A stretch of DNA of 64,000 nucleotides from Pseudomonas chlororaphis (GCF_003731765.1 NZ_MOAL01000001.1:62001-126000), one strand, 5' to 3'; numbered from the stretch's first letter, positions 46,434 through 55,144 are shown. Numbers and translations: made by a program. The notes: generated by a model from the sequence alone, not told the origin.

Positions 46434-47063
46434 ATGTCCACCCCCAGCATGACGCTGTTCCACAACCCCGCCTCGCCCTACGTGCGCAAAGTCATGGTGC
46501 TGCTGCACGAGACCGGGCAATTGAATCGCGTGGCCCTGGTCAACAGCCAACTGAGCCCGGTCAGCCCGGACGCCGAACTGATCAAGGACAACCCCCTGGG
46601 CAAGATTCCCGCCCTGCGCCTGGCCGACGGCAACGTACTTTACGACAGCCGGGTGATTGTCGAGTACCTGGACCAGCAACACGTGGGTAACCCGCTGATC
46701 CCCCGTGAGGGCTCGTCCCGCTGGCGGCGCCTGACCCTGGCGGCACTGGCCGACGGCATTCTCGACTCGGCGGTGCTGATCCGTTACGAAGTGGCCCTGC
46801 GCGCGCCGGAGAAACACTGGGACCTGTGGCTCGACGGTCAGCGCGACAAGATCCGTCGCGCCCTGGCCGAGCTTGAGGCCGAGGCCATTGCCGAACTGGC
46901 CTGCCACTTCGATGTGGCCTCCATTGGCGTGGCCAGCGCCCTGGGTTACCTGGACTTCCGCCACCCGGACCTGAACTGGCGCGAGGCCCAGCCGCAACTG
47001 GCCGCCTGGTACGCCGAAGTCAGTCAACGCCCCTCGATGCTCGCCACCCAGCCTGCGGTGTGA
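46434..47063 (+). CDS. Glutathione S-transferase family protein
   Basis: The 209-residue protein has an N-terminal thioredoxin-like GST domain (MTLFHNPASPYVRKVMVLLH; NPLGKIPALRLADGNVLYDS; VIVEYLDQ) and an all-helical C-terminal domain (IGVASALGYLDFRHPDLNWR). The active-site residue is a Ser in NPASPYVRK. ATG 46434 has GAGGA about six bases upstream; a start two codons earlier is too close to it. A GST gene lies beside the fiu genes in P. aeruginosa as well (PA0473). Substrate unknown. Confidence 0.9.
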   Translation: MSTPSMTLFHNPASPYVRKVMVLLHETGQLNRVALVNSQLSPVSPDAELIKDNPLGKIPALRLADGNVLYDSRVIVEYLDQQHVGNPLIPREGSSRWRRLTLAALADGILDSAVLIRYEVALRAPEKHWDLWLDGQRDKIRRALAELEAEAIAELACHFDVASIGVASALGYLDFRHPDLNWREAQPQLAAWYAEVSQRPSMLATQPAV

Positions 47064-47208
47064 CGCCGTTGGTCGCCGGCCGCCGCTGCCCGTCAGGGGC
47101 CGGCCGGCGATCAAGCCACAACAGGTCCACCGGGAACAAGCCGCCAATCCGTTGCGCCAACACCTCGCCCAGCCGTTGATCCTCACGCAAGCCCAGTGAC
47201 CGGCTCAT
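47020..47208 (-). CDS. Doubtful 62-residue reading frame coupled to creD
   Basis: The frame starts MSRSLGLREDQRLGEVLAQR with ATG overlapping the creD stop (ATGA), the arrangement of a coupled gene, and reads toward the GST gene, overlapping its end by 44 bases on the opposite strand. The first 35 residues have a balanced composition, while the C-terminal part (PDGQRRPATNGVTPQAGWRA) looks like non-coding translation. I recognise no family. Confidence 0.3.
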   Translation of the reverse strand: MSRSLGLREDQRLGEVLAQRIGGLFPVDLLWLDRRPAPDGQRRPATNGVTPQAGWRASRGVD

Positions 47209-48581
47209 TGCACCGCCCCCAGCTCGAATTGCAGGGGTTTCTCGCCCTTGTCCTGGCCAATGCCGTACCAGTCCAGCTTACGGGTCAGCACCATAAACAC
47301 CCCGAGCAGGCCAAACAGCAGCAGCGAGCCCATCAGCAGCGCGTAATCCTCGGCACTGAGCAAGCCATACAGCAGGCCGTACAAGGCCGCCAACGCCAGC
47401 GCAAACCCGGTGCCTTTCCCGGCGCTGTGCAACACATGGCTGACGTAGAAGCCGATCAGCACCACACAGCCGCTGGCGGACAACAGGTAGGCCAGGGCAA
47501 AGCCCAGGTGCTCCGACAACGACAGCAGCAACAGGTAGAAGAACGCCAGGGCCACCCCCACCAGAGCGTATTGCACCGGGTGCACCGCCAGGCTCTTGAG
47601 CACTTCGAACAGGAAGAAGCCGGCGAAGGTCAGGCCGATAAACAGTAGGGCGTATTTGATCGCACGGTCGCTTTTCAGGTACTGATCCACCGGGTCGATA
47701 AAGCTCACGCCAAAGCTGCGGCCATGGAAGTCGCCGCACTTCTGGCTGGTGACGCAGCGGTCCATCGCCTGTTCCAGGTTGGTGGAGAAAAACGAGGTCT
47801 GCCAAGTCGCCGAAAAGCCGCGGTCGGTGACTTCACGCTCGGTCGGCAGGTAGTTGCCGATAAAGCTCGGGTGCGGCCAGTTGGCGCCCAGTTGCACCTT
47901 GCTGGTCTTGCCCACCGGGACCACCTCCAGTTGACCGGTGCCTTGCAGGCGCAGGTCGAAACCGAAGTCCAACTGGGTCACCTTCTTCACATCCAGGGGC
48001 GGCAACATGGCGTGCACGCCTTCGTCCAGCCAACTGACGTAAGTGCCCGGGGCAAAATCCAGGGTCTGGCCATTGAGTTGCAGCTTGAGGGCGTTCTCGA
48101 TGCCGCGGATGTCGCTGATGCCCACTGCCAGGAAGGGCGGGTCGAACTGGTAATCAGCAAAGTCTTCCTTGATGCCGTACTGCTCGGGAACAGCGAAGTA
48201 ACCGCTGATATGGCTGTCGGCGTGGAACAGCCGCGCCTCGTAGATGCCCCGCGCCCGCAGTTCGGTCTGGGCCTGGCCATTGAGTTCGAAATGCTCGGGC
48301 AGGAAAAACAGGCGCCCTTCCACCTCAGTATTTTCCTGGTAGCGTTTATTGGTTTTTTCGTTGGTCTTCCATACGCGCACGGTCTTGCGATAGTCCACCA
48401 CCAGCACCGGGCCGGTGAGTTGCTGGCTACCGCTGGAGCTGCGGGCGATGTCTTCCAGCACGCCGTCACGCAGTTGCTGACGCTCCTGGATCAGCCCGCC
48501 GATCATCAGCAGCGGCACCAGCAACAACAGGATCAAAAGGGCAATAGCCCCGAGTTTCAAGGCCAGACTGCGGTGGTTCAT
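47205..48581 (-). CDS. creD: Inner membrane protein CreD
   Basis: CreD is a 458-residue inner-membrane protein with one N-terminal helix (ALKLGAIALLILLLLVPLLM), a large periplasmic domain (GRLFFLPEHFELNGQAQTEL; VDQYLKSDRAIKYALLFIGL) and five or so C-terminal helices (FFLFEVLKSLAVHPVQYALV; LALAALYGLLYGLLSAEDYA). It is the main target of the CreBC two-component system and affects envelope integrity and beta-lactam response. It lies 96 bases downstream of creC, with a cre-tag-like direct repeat in that gap, so it has its own CreB-controlled promoter. Confidence 0.94.
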   Translation of the reverse strand: MNHRSLALKLGAIALLILLLLVPLLMIGGLIQERQQLRDGVLEDIARSSSGSQQLTGPVLVVDYRKTVRVWKTNEKTNKRYQENTEVEGRLFFLPEHFELNGQAQTELRARGIYEARLFHADSHISGYFAVPEQYGIKEDFADYQFDPPFLAVGISDIRGIENALKLQLNGQTLDFAPGTYVSWLDEGVHAMLPPLDVKKVTQLDFGFDLRLQGTGQLEVVPVGKTSKVQLGANWPHPSFIGNYLPTEREVTDRGFSATWQTSFFSTNLEQAMDRCVTSQKCGDFHGRSFGVSFIDPVDQYLKSDRAIKYALLFIGLTFAGFFLFEVLKSLAVHPVQYALVGVALAFFYLLLLSLSEHLGFALAYLLSASGCVVLIGFYVSHVLHSAGKGTGFALALAALYGLLYGLLSAEDYALLMGSLLLFGLLGVFMVLTRKLDWYGIGQDKGEKPLQFELGAVQ

Positions 48582-48648
48582 GGGGTTCTCTCCCTGTTCT
48601 GATGGGAGAAAGTCTGGGGCGTCGCTGTGGGGGTTTTATGAGGGCTGT

Positions 48649-48664
48649 GTGGAGACTCTGTGGA
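48649..48664 (-). promoter_or_regulatory. Cre-tag-like direct repeat upstream of creD
   Basis: On the minus strand TCCAC-AGAGTC-TCCAC repeats a pentamer with exactly six bases between, as in the CreB/BlrA tag TTCAC-N6-TTCAC. Both copies differ from the consensus by the same T-to-C change. It ends 68 bases before creD ATG, a suitable activator position. Confidence 0.55.
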
Positions 48665-48677
48665 GAACGCCCACCGA

Positions 48678-50096
48678 TCAAGGTAGGCGCAAGGTCACCA
48701 GCACCCCATCCGGCACATTGCCGATGCTCATCTGGCCGCCGTGCAACTGCACCACCTCGGCAACGAAATTGAGCCCCAACCCGGTGCTTTTGCGTCCACT
48801 GTCGGGCCGTGGCAGGGAGTAGAAACGCTCGCACAGGCGCGGCAGGGCGTAGTCGGGAATAGCCTCGGCCTGGTTGAACAGGGAGAACACCCGCTCATCG
48901 CCCTCACGCTCGGCGCCGATGCGCAGCAGGCCGTGCTGCGGGGTGAAATCCAGAGCGTTCTCCAGCAGGTTGCCCAGGGCCTGGCGCAGCAGGAACGGCT
49001 CGCCGTTGAGCGCCAGGTCCGGGGCGATCTGCTGCTCGATGCGCAACTGCTTGCGCTGGATGCGCGCGGCCTGGCCATCGAGCAGCTCTTTGAGCAGGGG
49101 CGCCAAGGGCACCGCCACCCGCTCTTCCAGGCCCTGGCGCTGTTCGACCTGGGCCAGGTTCAACAGACGCTCGATCAACTGCTGCATGCGCGCACTTTCG
49201 CTGTCGATATTGCCGACAAAGCGCTGCCGTTGTTCCACCGGCATCTCGCTTTGCAGCAGCTCGGCCGCGCCGCGAATCGCCGCCAGCGGGCTCTTCAATT
49301 CATGGGTCAGGGTGTGTACGTAGCGCTCCACATAGGCCTTGCCCTCCAACTGGGTACGCATGTGCTCCACCGCCGTGGACAACTGCTCCAACTCGCCGCC
49401 GCGATAATGGGGCAACTCGGCGCGCCGACCTTCGCTGACCGCCTGGGCATAGGCCGTCAGGCGCCGCAAGGCTGCGCTGAGCCACCAGGACAACAAGCCG
49501 CCGAACAGCAGGCCGAGGCCGATCACCCCGGCGCCGTACCAGATCAAGCGCCGCTGGGTGCGGTCCACATAGGGCTGCAGCGAGCTGTTGGGCTTGGCCA
49601 CGGTGACCACGCCAATGATCTGGCCGTTGTCACGGATCGGCGCGCCGACGTGCATCACCGACGAGTCCGGGTCTTCGGCCACGGCCCGGGTAGAACGGGC
49701 GCCGTACTGGCCGCGCAAAGTCAGGTACACATCGTTCCAGCGCGAATAATCCTGGCCCACGGCGACGCCGCTGGAATCCAGCACCACCTTGCCTTGGGCG
49801 TCGGTCACGTAAATACGGTGGTTGACCTGGTTCTTCGGCAACCCCCAGATGGTCGCCGCCGGCTGGCGCTCGCCATAGGCATGCAGCAACTGCGGCCAGC
49901 GGTTTTCGTTGAGGGTCCCGGCCTTGAAGTCGTCCCGCAGGATCTCCGCCATCAGGTTGGCGGTGTCCACCAGGGTTTCTTCGGTGGACTGGCGCACCCC
50001 GGGCCGGATTTCCTCCATCACCGTGTTGAGCACAAAGTAGCTGGTCAAGCCGACAAACAGCACATAGACCAGGAAAATCCGTACGCCCAATGGCAT
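48678..50096 (-). CDS. creC: Sensor histidine kinase CreC
   Basis: The 472-residue kinase has an N-terminal transmembrane helix (LGVRIFLVYVLFVGLTSYFV), a periplasmic sensor region, a second helix (LIWYGAGVIGLGLLFGGLLS), HAMP, the phospho-acceptor His in HTLTHELKSPLAAIRGAAEL, and the ATPase motifs with GNLLENALDFTPQ (N box) and KSTGLGLNFVAEVVQLHGG (G box). It phosphorylates CreB; in P. aeruginosa CreBC is triggered by PBP4 inhibition. Its start overlaps the creB stop by one base. Confidence 0.94.
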   Translation of the reverse strand: MPLGVRIFLVYVLFVGLTSYFVLNTVMEEIRPGVRQSTEETLVDTANLMAEILRDDFKAGTLNENRWPQLLHAYGERQPAATIWGLPKNQVNHRIYVTDAQGKVVLDSSGVAVGQDYSRWNDVYLTLRGQYGARSTRAVAEDPDSSVMHVGAPIRDNGQIIGVVTVAKPNSSLQPYVDRTQRRLIWYGAGVIGLGLLFGGLLSWWLSAALRRLTAYAQAVSEGRRAELPHYRGGELEQLSTAVEHMRTQLEGKAYVERYVHTLTHELKSPLAAIRGAAELLQSEMPVEQRQRFVGNIDSESARMQQLIERLLNLAQVEQRQGLEERVAVPLAPLLKELLDGQAARIQRKQLRIEQQIAPDLALNGEPFLLRQALGNLLENALDFTPQHGLLRIGAEREGDERVFSLFNQAEAIPDYALPRLCERFYSLPRPDSGRKSTGLGLNFVAEVVQLHGGQMSIGNVPDGVLVTLRLP

Positions 50097-50770
50097 CAGC
50101 TGTTCACCGGGCTGTAGCTGTAGCCCAGGCCACGATGGGTCTGGATCGGCTCGGCACTGGCCGCCACTGCCCGCAGCTTGGCCCGCAGGCTCTTGATGTG
50201 GCTGTCGATATTGCGCTCGTAACCGACGTCGGCGGCCACCCCCAGGGCGTCCAGCAACTGCTCGCGACTGAACACCCGTTCGGGCTGTTCCAGCAGGCTC
50301 TGCAACAAACGGAATTCGTGACGGGTCAGGCTCAGGGGCTGGCCGCGGTAGCTGATCTGCACCCGCTCCGGGTCGATGACAAACAAAGGCGCGGCCTCAC
50401 TGGTCCGCGGGCCCATGCGCTTGAGGATGGCCTTGACCCGTGCCGCCACTTCCCGGGGGCTGAAGGGCTTGACCACGTAGTCGTCAGCGCCGATTTCCAG
50501 GCCGACCACGCGGTCGATCTCGCCATTCCGGGCACTGAGGAACATCACCGGCACTTCGCTGAAGCGCCGCAACTGCTTGCAGGTCTCGAAGCCGCTGATG
50601 TCCGGCAAGCCGATGTCGAGAATGATCAGATCCGCCGGCGTCGCCCGCTGGTGGTCCAACGCCGCCTGGCCCAGGCTCAGCCAGGTGGTGCTGAAACCCT
50701 CGCCCTGCAGGGCAAAAATCAGCGTATCGGCAATCGCCGCTTCGTCTTCGACAATCAGGATATGGGGCAT
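50096..50770 (-). CDS. creB: OmpR-family response regulator CreB
   Basis: This 224-residue regulator carries a receiver (acidic pair in ILIVEDEAAIADTLIFAL, phospho-Asp in LIILDIGLPDISGFE, Lys in DDYVVKPFSPREV) and an OmpR-type winged helix (LTRHEFRLLQSLLEQPERVF; NIDSHIKSLRAKLR). It would activate creD through TTCAC-N6-TTCAC-type tags. First gene of creB-creC, with creD following. Confidence 0.95.
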   Translation of the reverse strand: MPHILIVEDEAAIADTLIFALQGEGFSTTWLSLGQAALDHQRATPADLIILDIGLPDISGFETCKQLRRFSEVPVMFLSARNGEIDRVVGLEIGADDYVVKPFSPREVAARVKAILKRMGPRTSEAAPLFVIDPERVQISYRGQPLSLTRHEFRLLQSLLEQPERVFSREQLLDALGVAADVGYERNIDSHIKSLRAKLRAVAASAEPIQTHRGLGYSYSPVNS

Positions 50771-50829
50771 GGCATCCGAGCACAGAGGTTAAGTGCGGGA
50801 AAGGTGCCGGATGCCTCAGGCGCCGTCAA

Positions 50830-51330
50830 TCAGCAGTCGGGCTTGTCCGCCGTATAGCGTCGGGCCGGGTTCACCGCGGCGCCAAACTCGCGCAGGGCCT
50901 TGGCGCCAATCAGCAACGGGTAGTTGAAGCCGCTGCGGTCGGTGAGGTTGACCTCCACCGTGCGCTTGACGTTGCCCAGGCACATTTCCAGGTCCACCAC
51001 CGGGCGCTTGGCCGCCTGCGGTTCTTCGCTGTCTTCGTCTTCATCGGCGCGGCTCTTGATCTTGCTGATGCGCGCCACTTTGTGTTCGTAGACCTTGTTG
51101 TCGGCCCCCTTGGTGGCCAGGCGGAAACGCACCCAATCCTCACCGTCGCGGGTAAAGGTCTCGATGTCCTTGGCCGACAGCGACGCGGTCAGGGCGCCGG
51201 TGTCCATCTTGGCCTTGAGGGTTTCGCCGATTTCCGGCAACTGGATGTATTCGTAGCGCCCGTACAGCGTGGGCTCGGCGGCCATGACCGGCAGCGCGAG
51301 AAGGGACAGCAAAGCCAGGACGGTTTTCAC
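50830..51330 (-). CDS. Exported retropepsin-like protein (PF05618, ATP-dependent zinc protease family)
   Basis: A signal peptide (KTVLALLSLLALPVMAAEP) is followed by a PF05618 domain with the aspartic-protease-like KMDTGALTASLSAKDIETF, split here as KMDTGALTAS, and a RPVVDLEMCLGNVKRTVEVN segment ending LLIGAKALREFG. The family is annotated as zinc protease, but the D-T-G motif suggests a retropepsin-like fold. The start is GTG 51330 with AAGGAA upstream, giving 166 residues; longer frames lack a signal peptide at the N-terminus. The same gene sits beside creB in P. aeruginosa (PA0462). Function not established. Confidence 0.82.
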   Translation of the reverse strand: MKTVLALLSLLALPVMAAEPTLYGRYEYIQLPEIGETLKAKMDTGALTASLSAKDIETFTRDGEDWVRFRLATKGADNKVYEHKVARISKIKSRADEDEDSEEPQAAKRPVVDLEMCLGNVKRTVEVNLTDRSGFNYPLLIGAKALREFGAAVNPARRYTADKPDC

Positions 51331-51514
51331 GTGAGGGGGTTCCTTGGAAAGTGGACAGCGGTTTTTTAGACCGCTGCCGGGCAATGGGTTCAACGTGCAG
51401 AGTGGGCAAAAGCATAACTGTATATAAGTGAAACATTCGTCAGCACTTGGGCATTTGGCCTCTGCGCCCAAGCTGCTTATGATTGCCCGTCCAAACGTTT
51501 GCCAAGAGTTGCTT

Positions 51515-52402
51515 ATGCGCCGCCTGCTCACCGGCTGTTTCGTCACCCTGCTGCTCCTGCTCAACACCCTGGTGCTGTTCGGCCCACTGATGGTGTTTGC
51601 CCTGCTCAAGCTGGTCCTGCCCGGGCGCTGGCGCGATGACGCCTCAAGGGCCGTGATGTGGATCGCCGAAACCTGGGCCGAGGTCGACAAACTGATCTTC
51701 GCCCGGTGCATCCCCACGCAATGGGACATTCGTGGCGGCGAAGGCCTGCGGGTCGACACTTCGTACCTGGTGGTCAGCAACCACCAATCCTGGGTGGACA
51801 TCCCGGCGCTGATCCAGGCCCTCAACCGGCGCACCCCGTTCTTCAAGTTCTTCCTCAAGCGCGAGCTGATCTGGGTGCCGTTCCTGGGCCTGGCCTGGTG
51901 GGCCCTGGACTACCCCTTCATGAAGCGCTACAGCAAGGCCTTCCTGGCCAGGCACCCGGAACTGCGGGGCAAGGACCTGGAAATCACCCAGGCCGCCTGC
52001 GAGCTGTTCAAGCGCCAGCCGGTGACCGTGGTCAACTACCTGGAAGGCACCCGCTTCACCCCGATAAAACGCCAGCAACAGGGCTCCCCCTTCAACTACC
52101 TGCTCAAGCCCAAGGCGGGCGGCGTAGCCTTTGTATTGGCCGCCATGGGCCAACAGCTGGACGCGATTCTCGACGTCACCGTAGTCTATCCGCAGCAGAA
52201 GATTCCAGGGTTCTGGGACCTGATCAGCGGCGCAGTGCCCAAGGTGATCATCGACATTCACACCCGTGAACTGGACCCGGCGTTGTGGCAAGGGGATTAC
52301 GAAAACGATCCGGCGTTTCGCCAACACGTCCAGAACTGGGTCAACCAGCTCTGGACCGAGAAGGACCGACGCATTGCCCAGTTACGTGGCGAGCAGGGCT
52401 GA
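51515..52402 (+). CDS. PlsC-family 1-acyl-glycerol-phosphate acyltransferase (YihG-like)
   Basis: The 295-residue membrane acyltransferase has an N-terminal helix (FVTLLLLLNTLVLFGPLMV) and the catalytic NHxxxxD motif as SNHQSWVDIPAL. The substrate-binding motif is VVNYLEGTRFTP. It resembles E. coli YihG, which modifies phospholipid acyl composition. ATG 51515 is chosen by motif spacing; an upstream frame from 51428 has no supporting ribosome site. It ends with its stop codon directly abutting the stop of the convergent DUF2780 gene. Confidence 0.88.
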   Translation: MRRLLTGCFVTLLLLLNTLVLFGPLMVFALLKLVLPGRWRDDASRAVMWIAETWAEVDKLIFARCIPTQWDIRGGEGLRVDTSYLVVSNHQSWVDIPALIQALNRRTPFFKFFLKRELIWVPFLGLAWWALDYPFMKRYSKAFLARHPELRGKDLEITQAACELFKRQPVTVVNYLEGTRFTPIKRQQQGSPFNYLLKPKAGGVAFVLAAMGQQLDAILDVTVVYPQQKIPGFWDLISGAVPKVIIDIHTRELDPALWQGDYENDPAFRQHVQNWVNQLWTEKDRRIAQLRGEQG

Positions 52403-52960
52403 TCAGCTGCCGGTGCCCCAGATACCGCCCAGGCTTTGCAGCAACGAACCTCCAACGCCCTGCTGCCCCAGGTACTGCAGGATCAACGGAGCGAATTGGC
52501 CGATCATGCCGCTGTCCATGCCCAAGGCGCCGAAGGTGTTGTTCAGGTCGCTGGTGGTTTTCACATTGCCCAGCAGACCGTCGAGGGCCGGGGACTTGGC
52601 GGAATCACCCAGCAACCCTCCCAAACCGCCAAGCCCGCTCAGGGCATTGTTGCCCGCCAACTGGTCCAACCCCGGCACGCTCTTGGCCAATTGCGCGTAG
52701 TCGGTGGAGCTCAACTGGTTCTTCGCCAGGCCCAGCATGGCACCGGCACCGCCGACCGCCTGCTCGGGGCTGATCTTCAATTGCGACCCCAGGCTGTCCA
52801 GCAGGCCGGCCGTTTCAGGGGTGGTGGCGGCCTCCCCGGCCTTGTTGCCCTGGGCACCGGCAATGGCCCCGGCCACGTCCCCCAGGCTGAACCCGGCCAA
52901 CACTGGGCCCGCGGCCAAGGTCATCAGTGAAGCCAGTAGCAAACCGCGTGAAATCTTCAT
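52403..52960 (-). CDS. DUF2780 secreted protein
   Basis: The 185-residue protein begins with a signal peptide (ISRGLLLASLMTLAAGPVLA) followed by a glycine- and leucine-rich DUF2780 (VcgC/VcgE) domain: LLDSLGSQLKISPEQAVGGA, then MLGLAKNQLSSTDYAQLAKS, LGGLGGLLGDSAKSP and a C-terminal FAPLILQYLGQQGVGGSLLQ. Predicted to be periplasmic or secreted. No enzymatic motif is visible. The start at 52960 is set by the signal peptide. Confidence 0.85.
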   Translation of the reverse strand: MKISRGLLLASLMTLAAGPVLAGFSLGDVAGAIAGAQGNKAGEAATTPETAGLLDSLGSQLKISPEQAVGGAGAMLGLAKNQLSSTDYAQLAKSVPGLDQLAGNNALSGLGGLGGLLGDSAKSPALDGLLGNVKTTSDLNNTFGALGMDSGMIGQFAPLILQYLGQQGVGGSLLQSLGGIWGTGS

Positions 52961-53114
52961 CGAAGCAACCTCAGTGAACCTGTCGCCATCCTCGACAGTG
53001 GGATGGAAAACAGCGTTTTGACTGATCGGCCCGGTGAATGTTCCGGTCGTCCGTCGGCGCTGCATCCAGGGGCCCGAGGGCAACGTATAGGCCATGCCCT
53101 GGAGGATATTCCCG

Positions 53115-53756
53115 ATGAATGGAACAACCGCGCACCCTGAACTAATCTCTGCCAGCCGGCCTTGCAAACCGGTGCCTTGCGCTCACCGCTGGTTTGTTTG
53201 GAGAACGCTTATTTCCGCCCTCGATCCCGATCATCTCAGGCAACTGCTGGCCCAATGTGCCCTGGGCGACCGCCGCGCCTTCGAGAGCCTGTACCGCAGC
53301 GTCGCCCCACGCCTGCACGGCGTGGCCTTGCGCTTCATGGGCCGCCACGACCTGGCCGAAGACGTGCTGCAGGAAAGCTTCATACGGATCTGGAACAACG
53401 CCTCGCGCTACCAGGCCCACCTCTCGGCACCGCTGACCTGGATGACCCACATCCTGCGCAATCAAGCCATCGACCAGTTGCGCAAACACCGCGAGCGACC
53501 CTTGACCGAGCGGGAAGAACAACTGCCCGACGAGGGCCCCTCCGCCCACGAACTGCTGGACAGCGCCCGCCAGGCCCAGGCCCTGAACCGTTGCCTGGAC
53601 AGCCTGGAGGGCATGCAACGCCAGTCGATCAGCGTCGCCTACTTCCAGGGCCTGTCCTGCTCGGAGCTGGCCGACCACCTGGCGTCGCCCCTGGGCTCGG
53701 TCAAGTCGTGGATCCGCCGGGGCATGGAACGCCTGCGCAGGTGCCTTGAATCATGA
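53115..53756 (+). CDS. ECF sigma-70 factor
   Basis: This ECF sigma factor has region 2 (RRAFESLYRSVAPRLHGVAL; RHDLAEDVLQESFIRIWNNA) and region 4 (LDSLEGMQRQSISVAYFQGL; SELADHLASPLGSVKSWIRR). The homologous part begins near residue 33. ATG 53115 has GGAGG nine bases upstream and gives 213 residues with an unusual basic, cysteine-containing N-terminal extension. An ATT codon at 53211 has GGAG at ideal spacing and would give the usual size of about 181. The anti-sigma gene follows with a four-base overlap. Confidence 0.85.
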   Translation: MNGTTAHPELISASRPCKPVPCAHRWFVWRTLISALDPDHLRQLLAQCALGDRRAFESLYRSVAPRLHGVALRFMGRHDLAEDVLQESFIRIWNNASRYQAHLSAPLTWMTHILRNQAIDQLRKHRERPLTEREEQLPDEGPSAHELLDSARQAQALNRCLDSLEGMQRQSISVAYFQGLSCSELADHLASPLGSVKSWIRRGMERLRRCLES

Positions 53757-54427
53757 ACTACCAGACGCCCAGCCGACGCCGCGCCCTCGCTGCCGATTAC
53801 GCCATCGGCCTGATGCAGGGGGCCGCGCGCCGACGCTTCGAACAGCTGCTGCTGGACGACGGGGCCCTGCGTGAAGAACTGGCGAAATGGCAGGAGAGCC
53901 TCGCCAGCCTGACCGAAACCCTGCCGGAGCAGGACGTGCCGGGCCATGTGTGGGACGGCATCCAGGCTCGTATTGAGCCTCAGGTCCTGCACTTGCCGAA
54001 AAAGAATCCGCTGTGGATGCGCCTGCGCCTGGCGATTGCCGCCTGCGCCGTGCTGGCCACCCTGTACATCGGTTTTATCCAGCAGAGCGACCAGGTGCGC
54101 TACAGCGCCACCCTACTCAGCGCCAGCCAGGAACCGGCGCTGCGCATCCAGGCCCATGCCCAATACCTGCAAGTCGAGCCATTGACCCTGGCGACAGTGG
54201 GCCTGGACCGCAGCCTGGAGCTGTGGGCGATCCCGGCCGATGGCCAACCGATTTCCCTGGGCGTGGTGCCCATGGGCGGCAAGGGCCGGATCAACCTGAG
54301 CCAGGCCCAGCGCGACCTGCTGGGCACCCCCATCGCCCTCGCCGTGAGCCTCGAACCCCATGGCGGCTCACCCACCGGCCAGCCCACCGGGCCGGTGTTG
54401 TACCAAGGGCAATTGGCGGCGCTGTAA
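53753..54427 (+). CDS. RskA-like anti-sigma factor
   Basis: The 224-residue protein has an N-terminal anti-sigma segment (ADYAIGLMQGAARRRFEQLL), one transmembrane helix (LRLAIAACAVLATLYIGFI, about 90-108) and a periplasmic RskA/anti-sigma-K domain (LWAIPADGQPISLGVVPMGG; VSLEPHGGSPTGQPTGPVLY). No zinc-binding H-x3-C-x2-C motif is seen, so it is not a redox-switched ZAS protein. ATGA overlap couples it to the sigma gene. Signal and regulon unknown. Confidence 0.88.
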   Translation: MNYQTPSRRRALAADYAIGLMQGAARRRFEQLLLDDGALREELAKWQESLASLTETLPEQDVPGHVWDGIQARIEPQVLHLPKKNPLWMRLRLAIAACAVLATLYIGFIQQSDQVRYSATLLSASQEPALRIQAHAQYLQVEPLTLATVGLDRSLELWAIPADGQPISLGVVPMGGKGRINLSQAQRDLLGTPIALAVSLEPHGGSPTGQPTGPVLYQGQLAAL

Positions 54428-54441
54428 CCGCCGCCTTCGCC

Positions 54442-54464
54442 TGTAGGCGCTGGCTTGCCAGCGA
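54442..54464. repeat. Single REP element
   Basis: TGTAGGCGCTGGCTTGCCAGCGA is a lone REP palindrome 15 bases after the anti-sigma stop. Its presence argues against any protein start near 54455 and favours GTG 54560 for the next gene. Confidence 0.8.
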
Positions 54465-54559
54465 AGCAACCCACGCTAAACTCCCCTGCCCACTCACAAA
54501 CAGGGTCTGCGCCAGCCTCAAGCTGCCGAACCAGCCCCCTGCATTTTCCGGCGTTTCAA

Positions 54560-55144
54560 GTGAATCGATCCCCTACAAGAACAGCCCTCTACGGCTGCAT
54601 CGCCCTGGCCTTGGCCGTCTCTATCGCCATCTGGACCATCGGCCGCCCCATCGACAGCAACCTGTGCTCAGGCGCAGACCGTGCCCCTGGCCCACTGACC
54701 GAAGTCATCAGCCAATACTTCAAGGACACCCACGGCGCCGACTGGCAAGAGGAGATCAGCTCACTGATCATTCTCGGCGTGCCGTCAGCCCAGGCGCTGG
54801 CCCGCCAGCCCCAGGCCCACTACTGCGAAGCCCTGGGCCTGCTGGAGAGCCCGCAACGAGCGCCCAGCGAAAAGTTTCACACCGCCGTGCTGATGCTCTC
54901 ACTGCCCATCGACTACTACCTCGACTTCATGGACCGCAGTCACGAGCTGTATCAGCGCGGGCTCATTGATCGATCAGTCCTGAGCATGGTGCTTCTCCCC
55001 AGAAGCACGGCGCTGAATTACTGGTGGCTGCCTCAGTGGCGGTCGCGCTTCCAACGGGATGCGCCAGGCATTTTCAGCGAGGCCCATGTGAAGGAGATCC
55101 TGAGTGGAGAACACTGGTTCGACTACCCGGGTCGAGGCTACTGA
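54560..55144 (+). CDS. Hypothetical protein with N-terminal membrane anchor
   Basis: The 194-residue protein from GTG 54560 has an N-terminal hydrophobic segment (YGCIALALAVSIAIWTIG, about residues 9-26) and an otherwise soluble part with DRAPGPLTEVISQYFKDTHG, LLESPQRAPSEKFHTAVLML and YWWLPQWRSRFQRDAPGIFS. No family is recognised. A longer frame from 54455 would overlap the REP. The ribosome site before GTG is weak, so the start is tentative. It stands alone before a terminator and the convergent fdhA gene. Confidence 0.55.
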   Translation: MNRSPTRTALYGCIALALAVSIAIWTIGRPIDSNLCSGADRAPGPLTEVISQYFKDTHGADWQEEISSLIILGVPSAQALARQPQAHYCEALGLLESPQRAPSEKFHTAVLMLSLPIDYYLDFMDRSHELYQRGLIDRSVLSMVLLPRSTALNYWWLPQWRSRFQRDAPGIFSEAHVKEILSGEHWFDYPGRGY

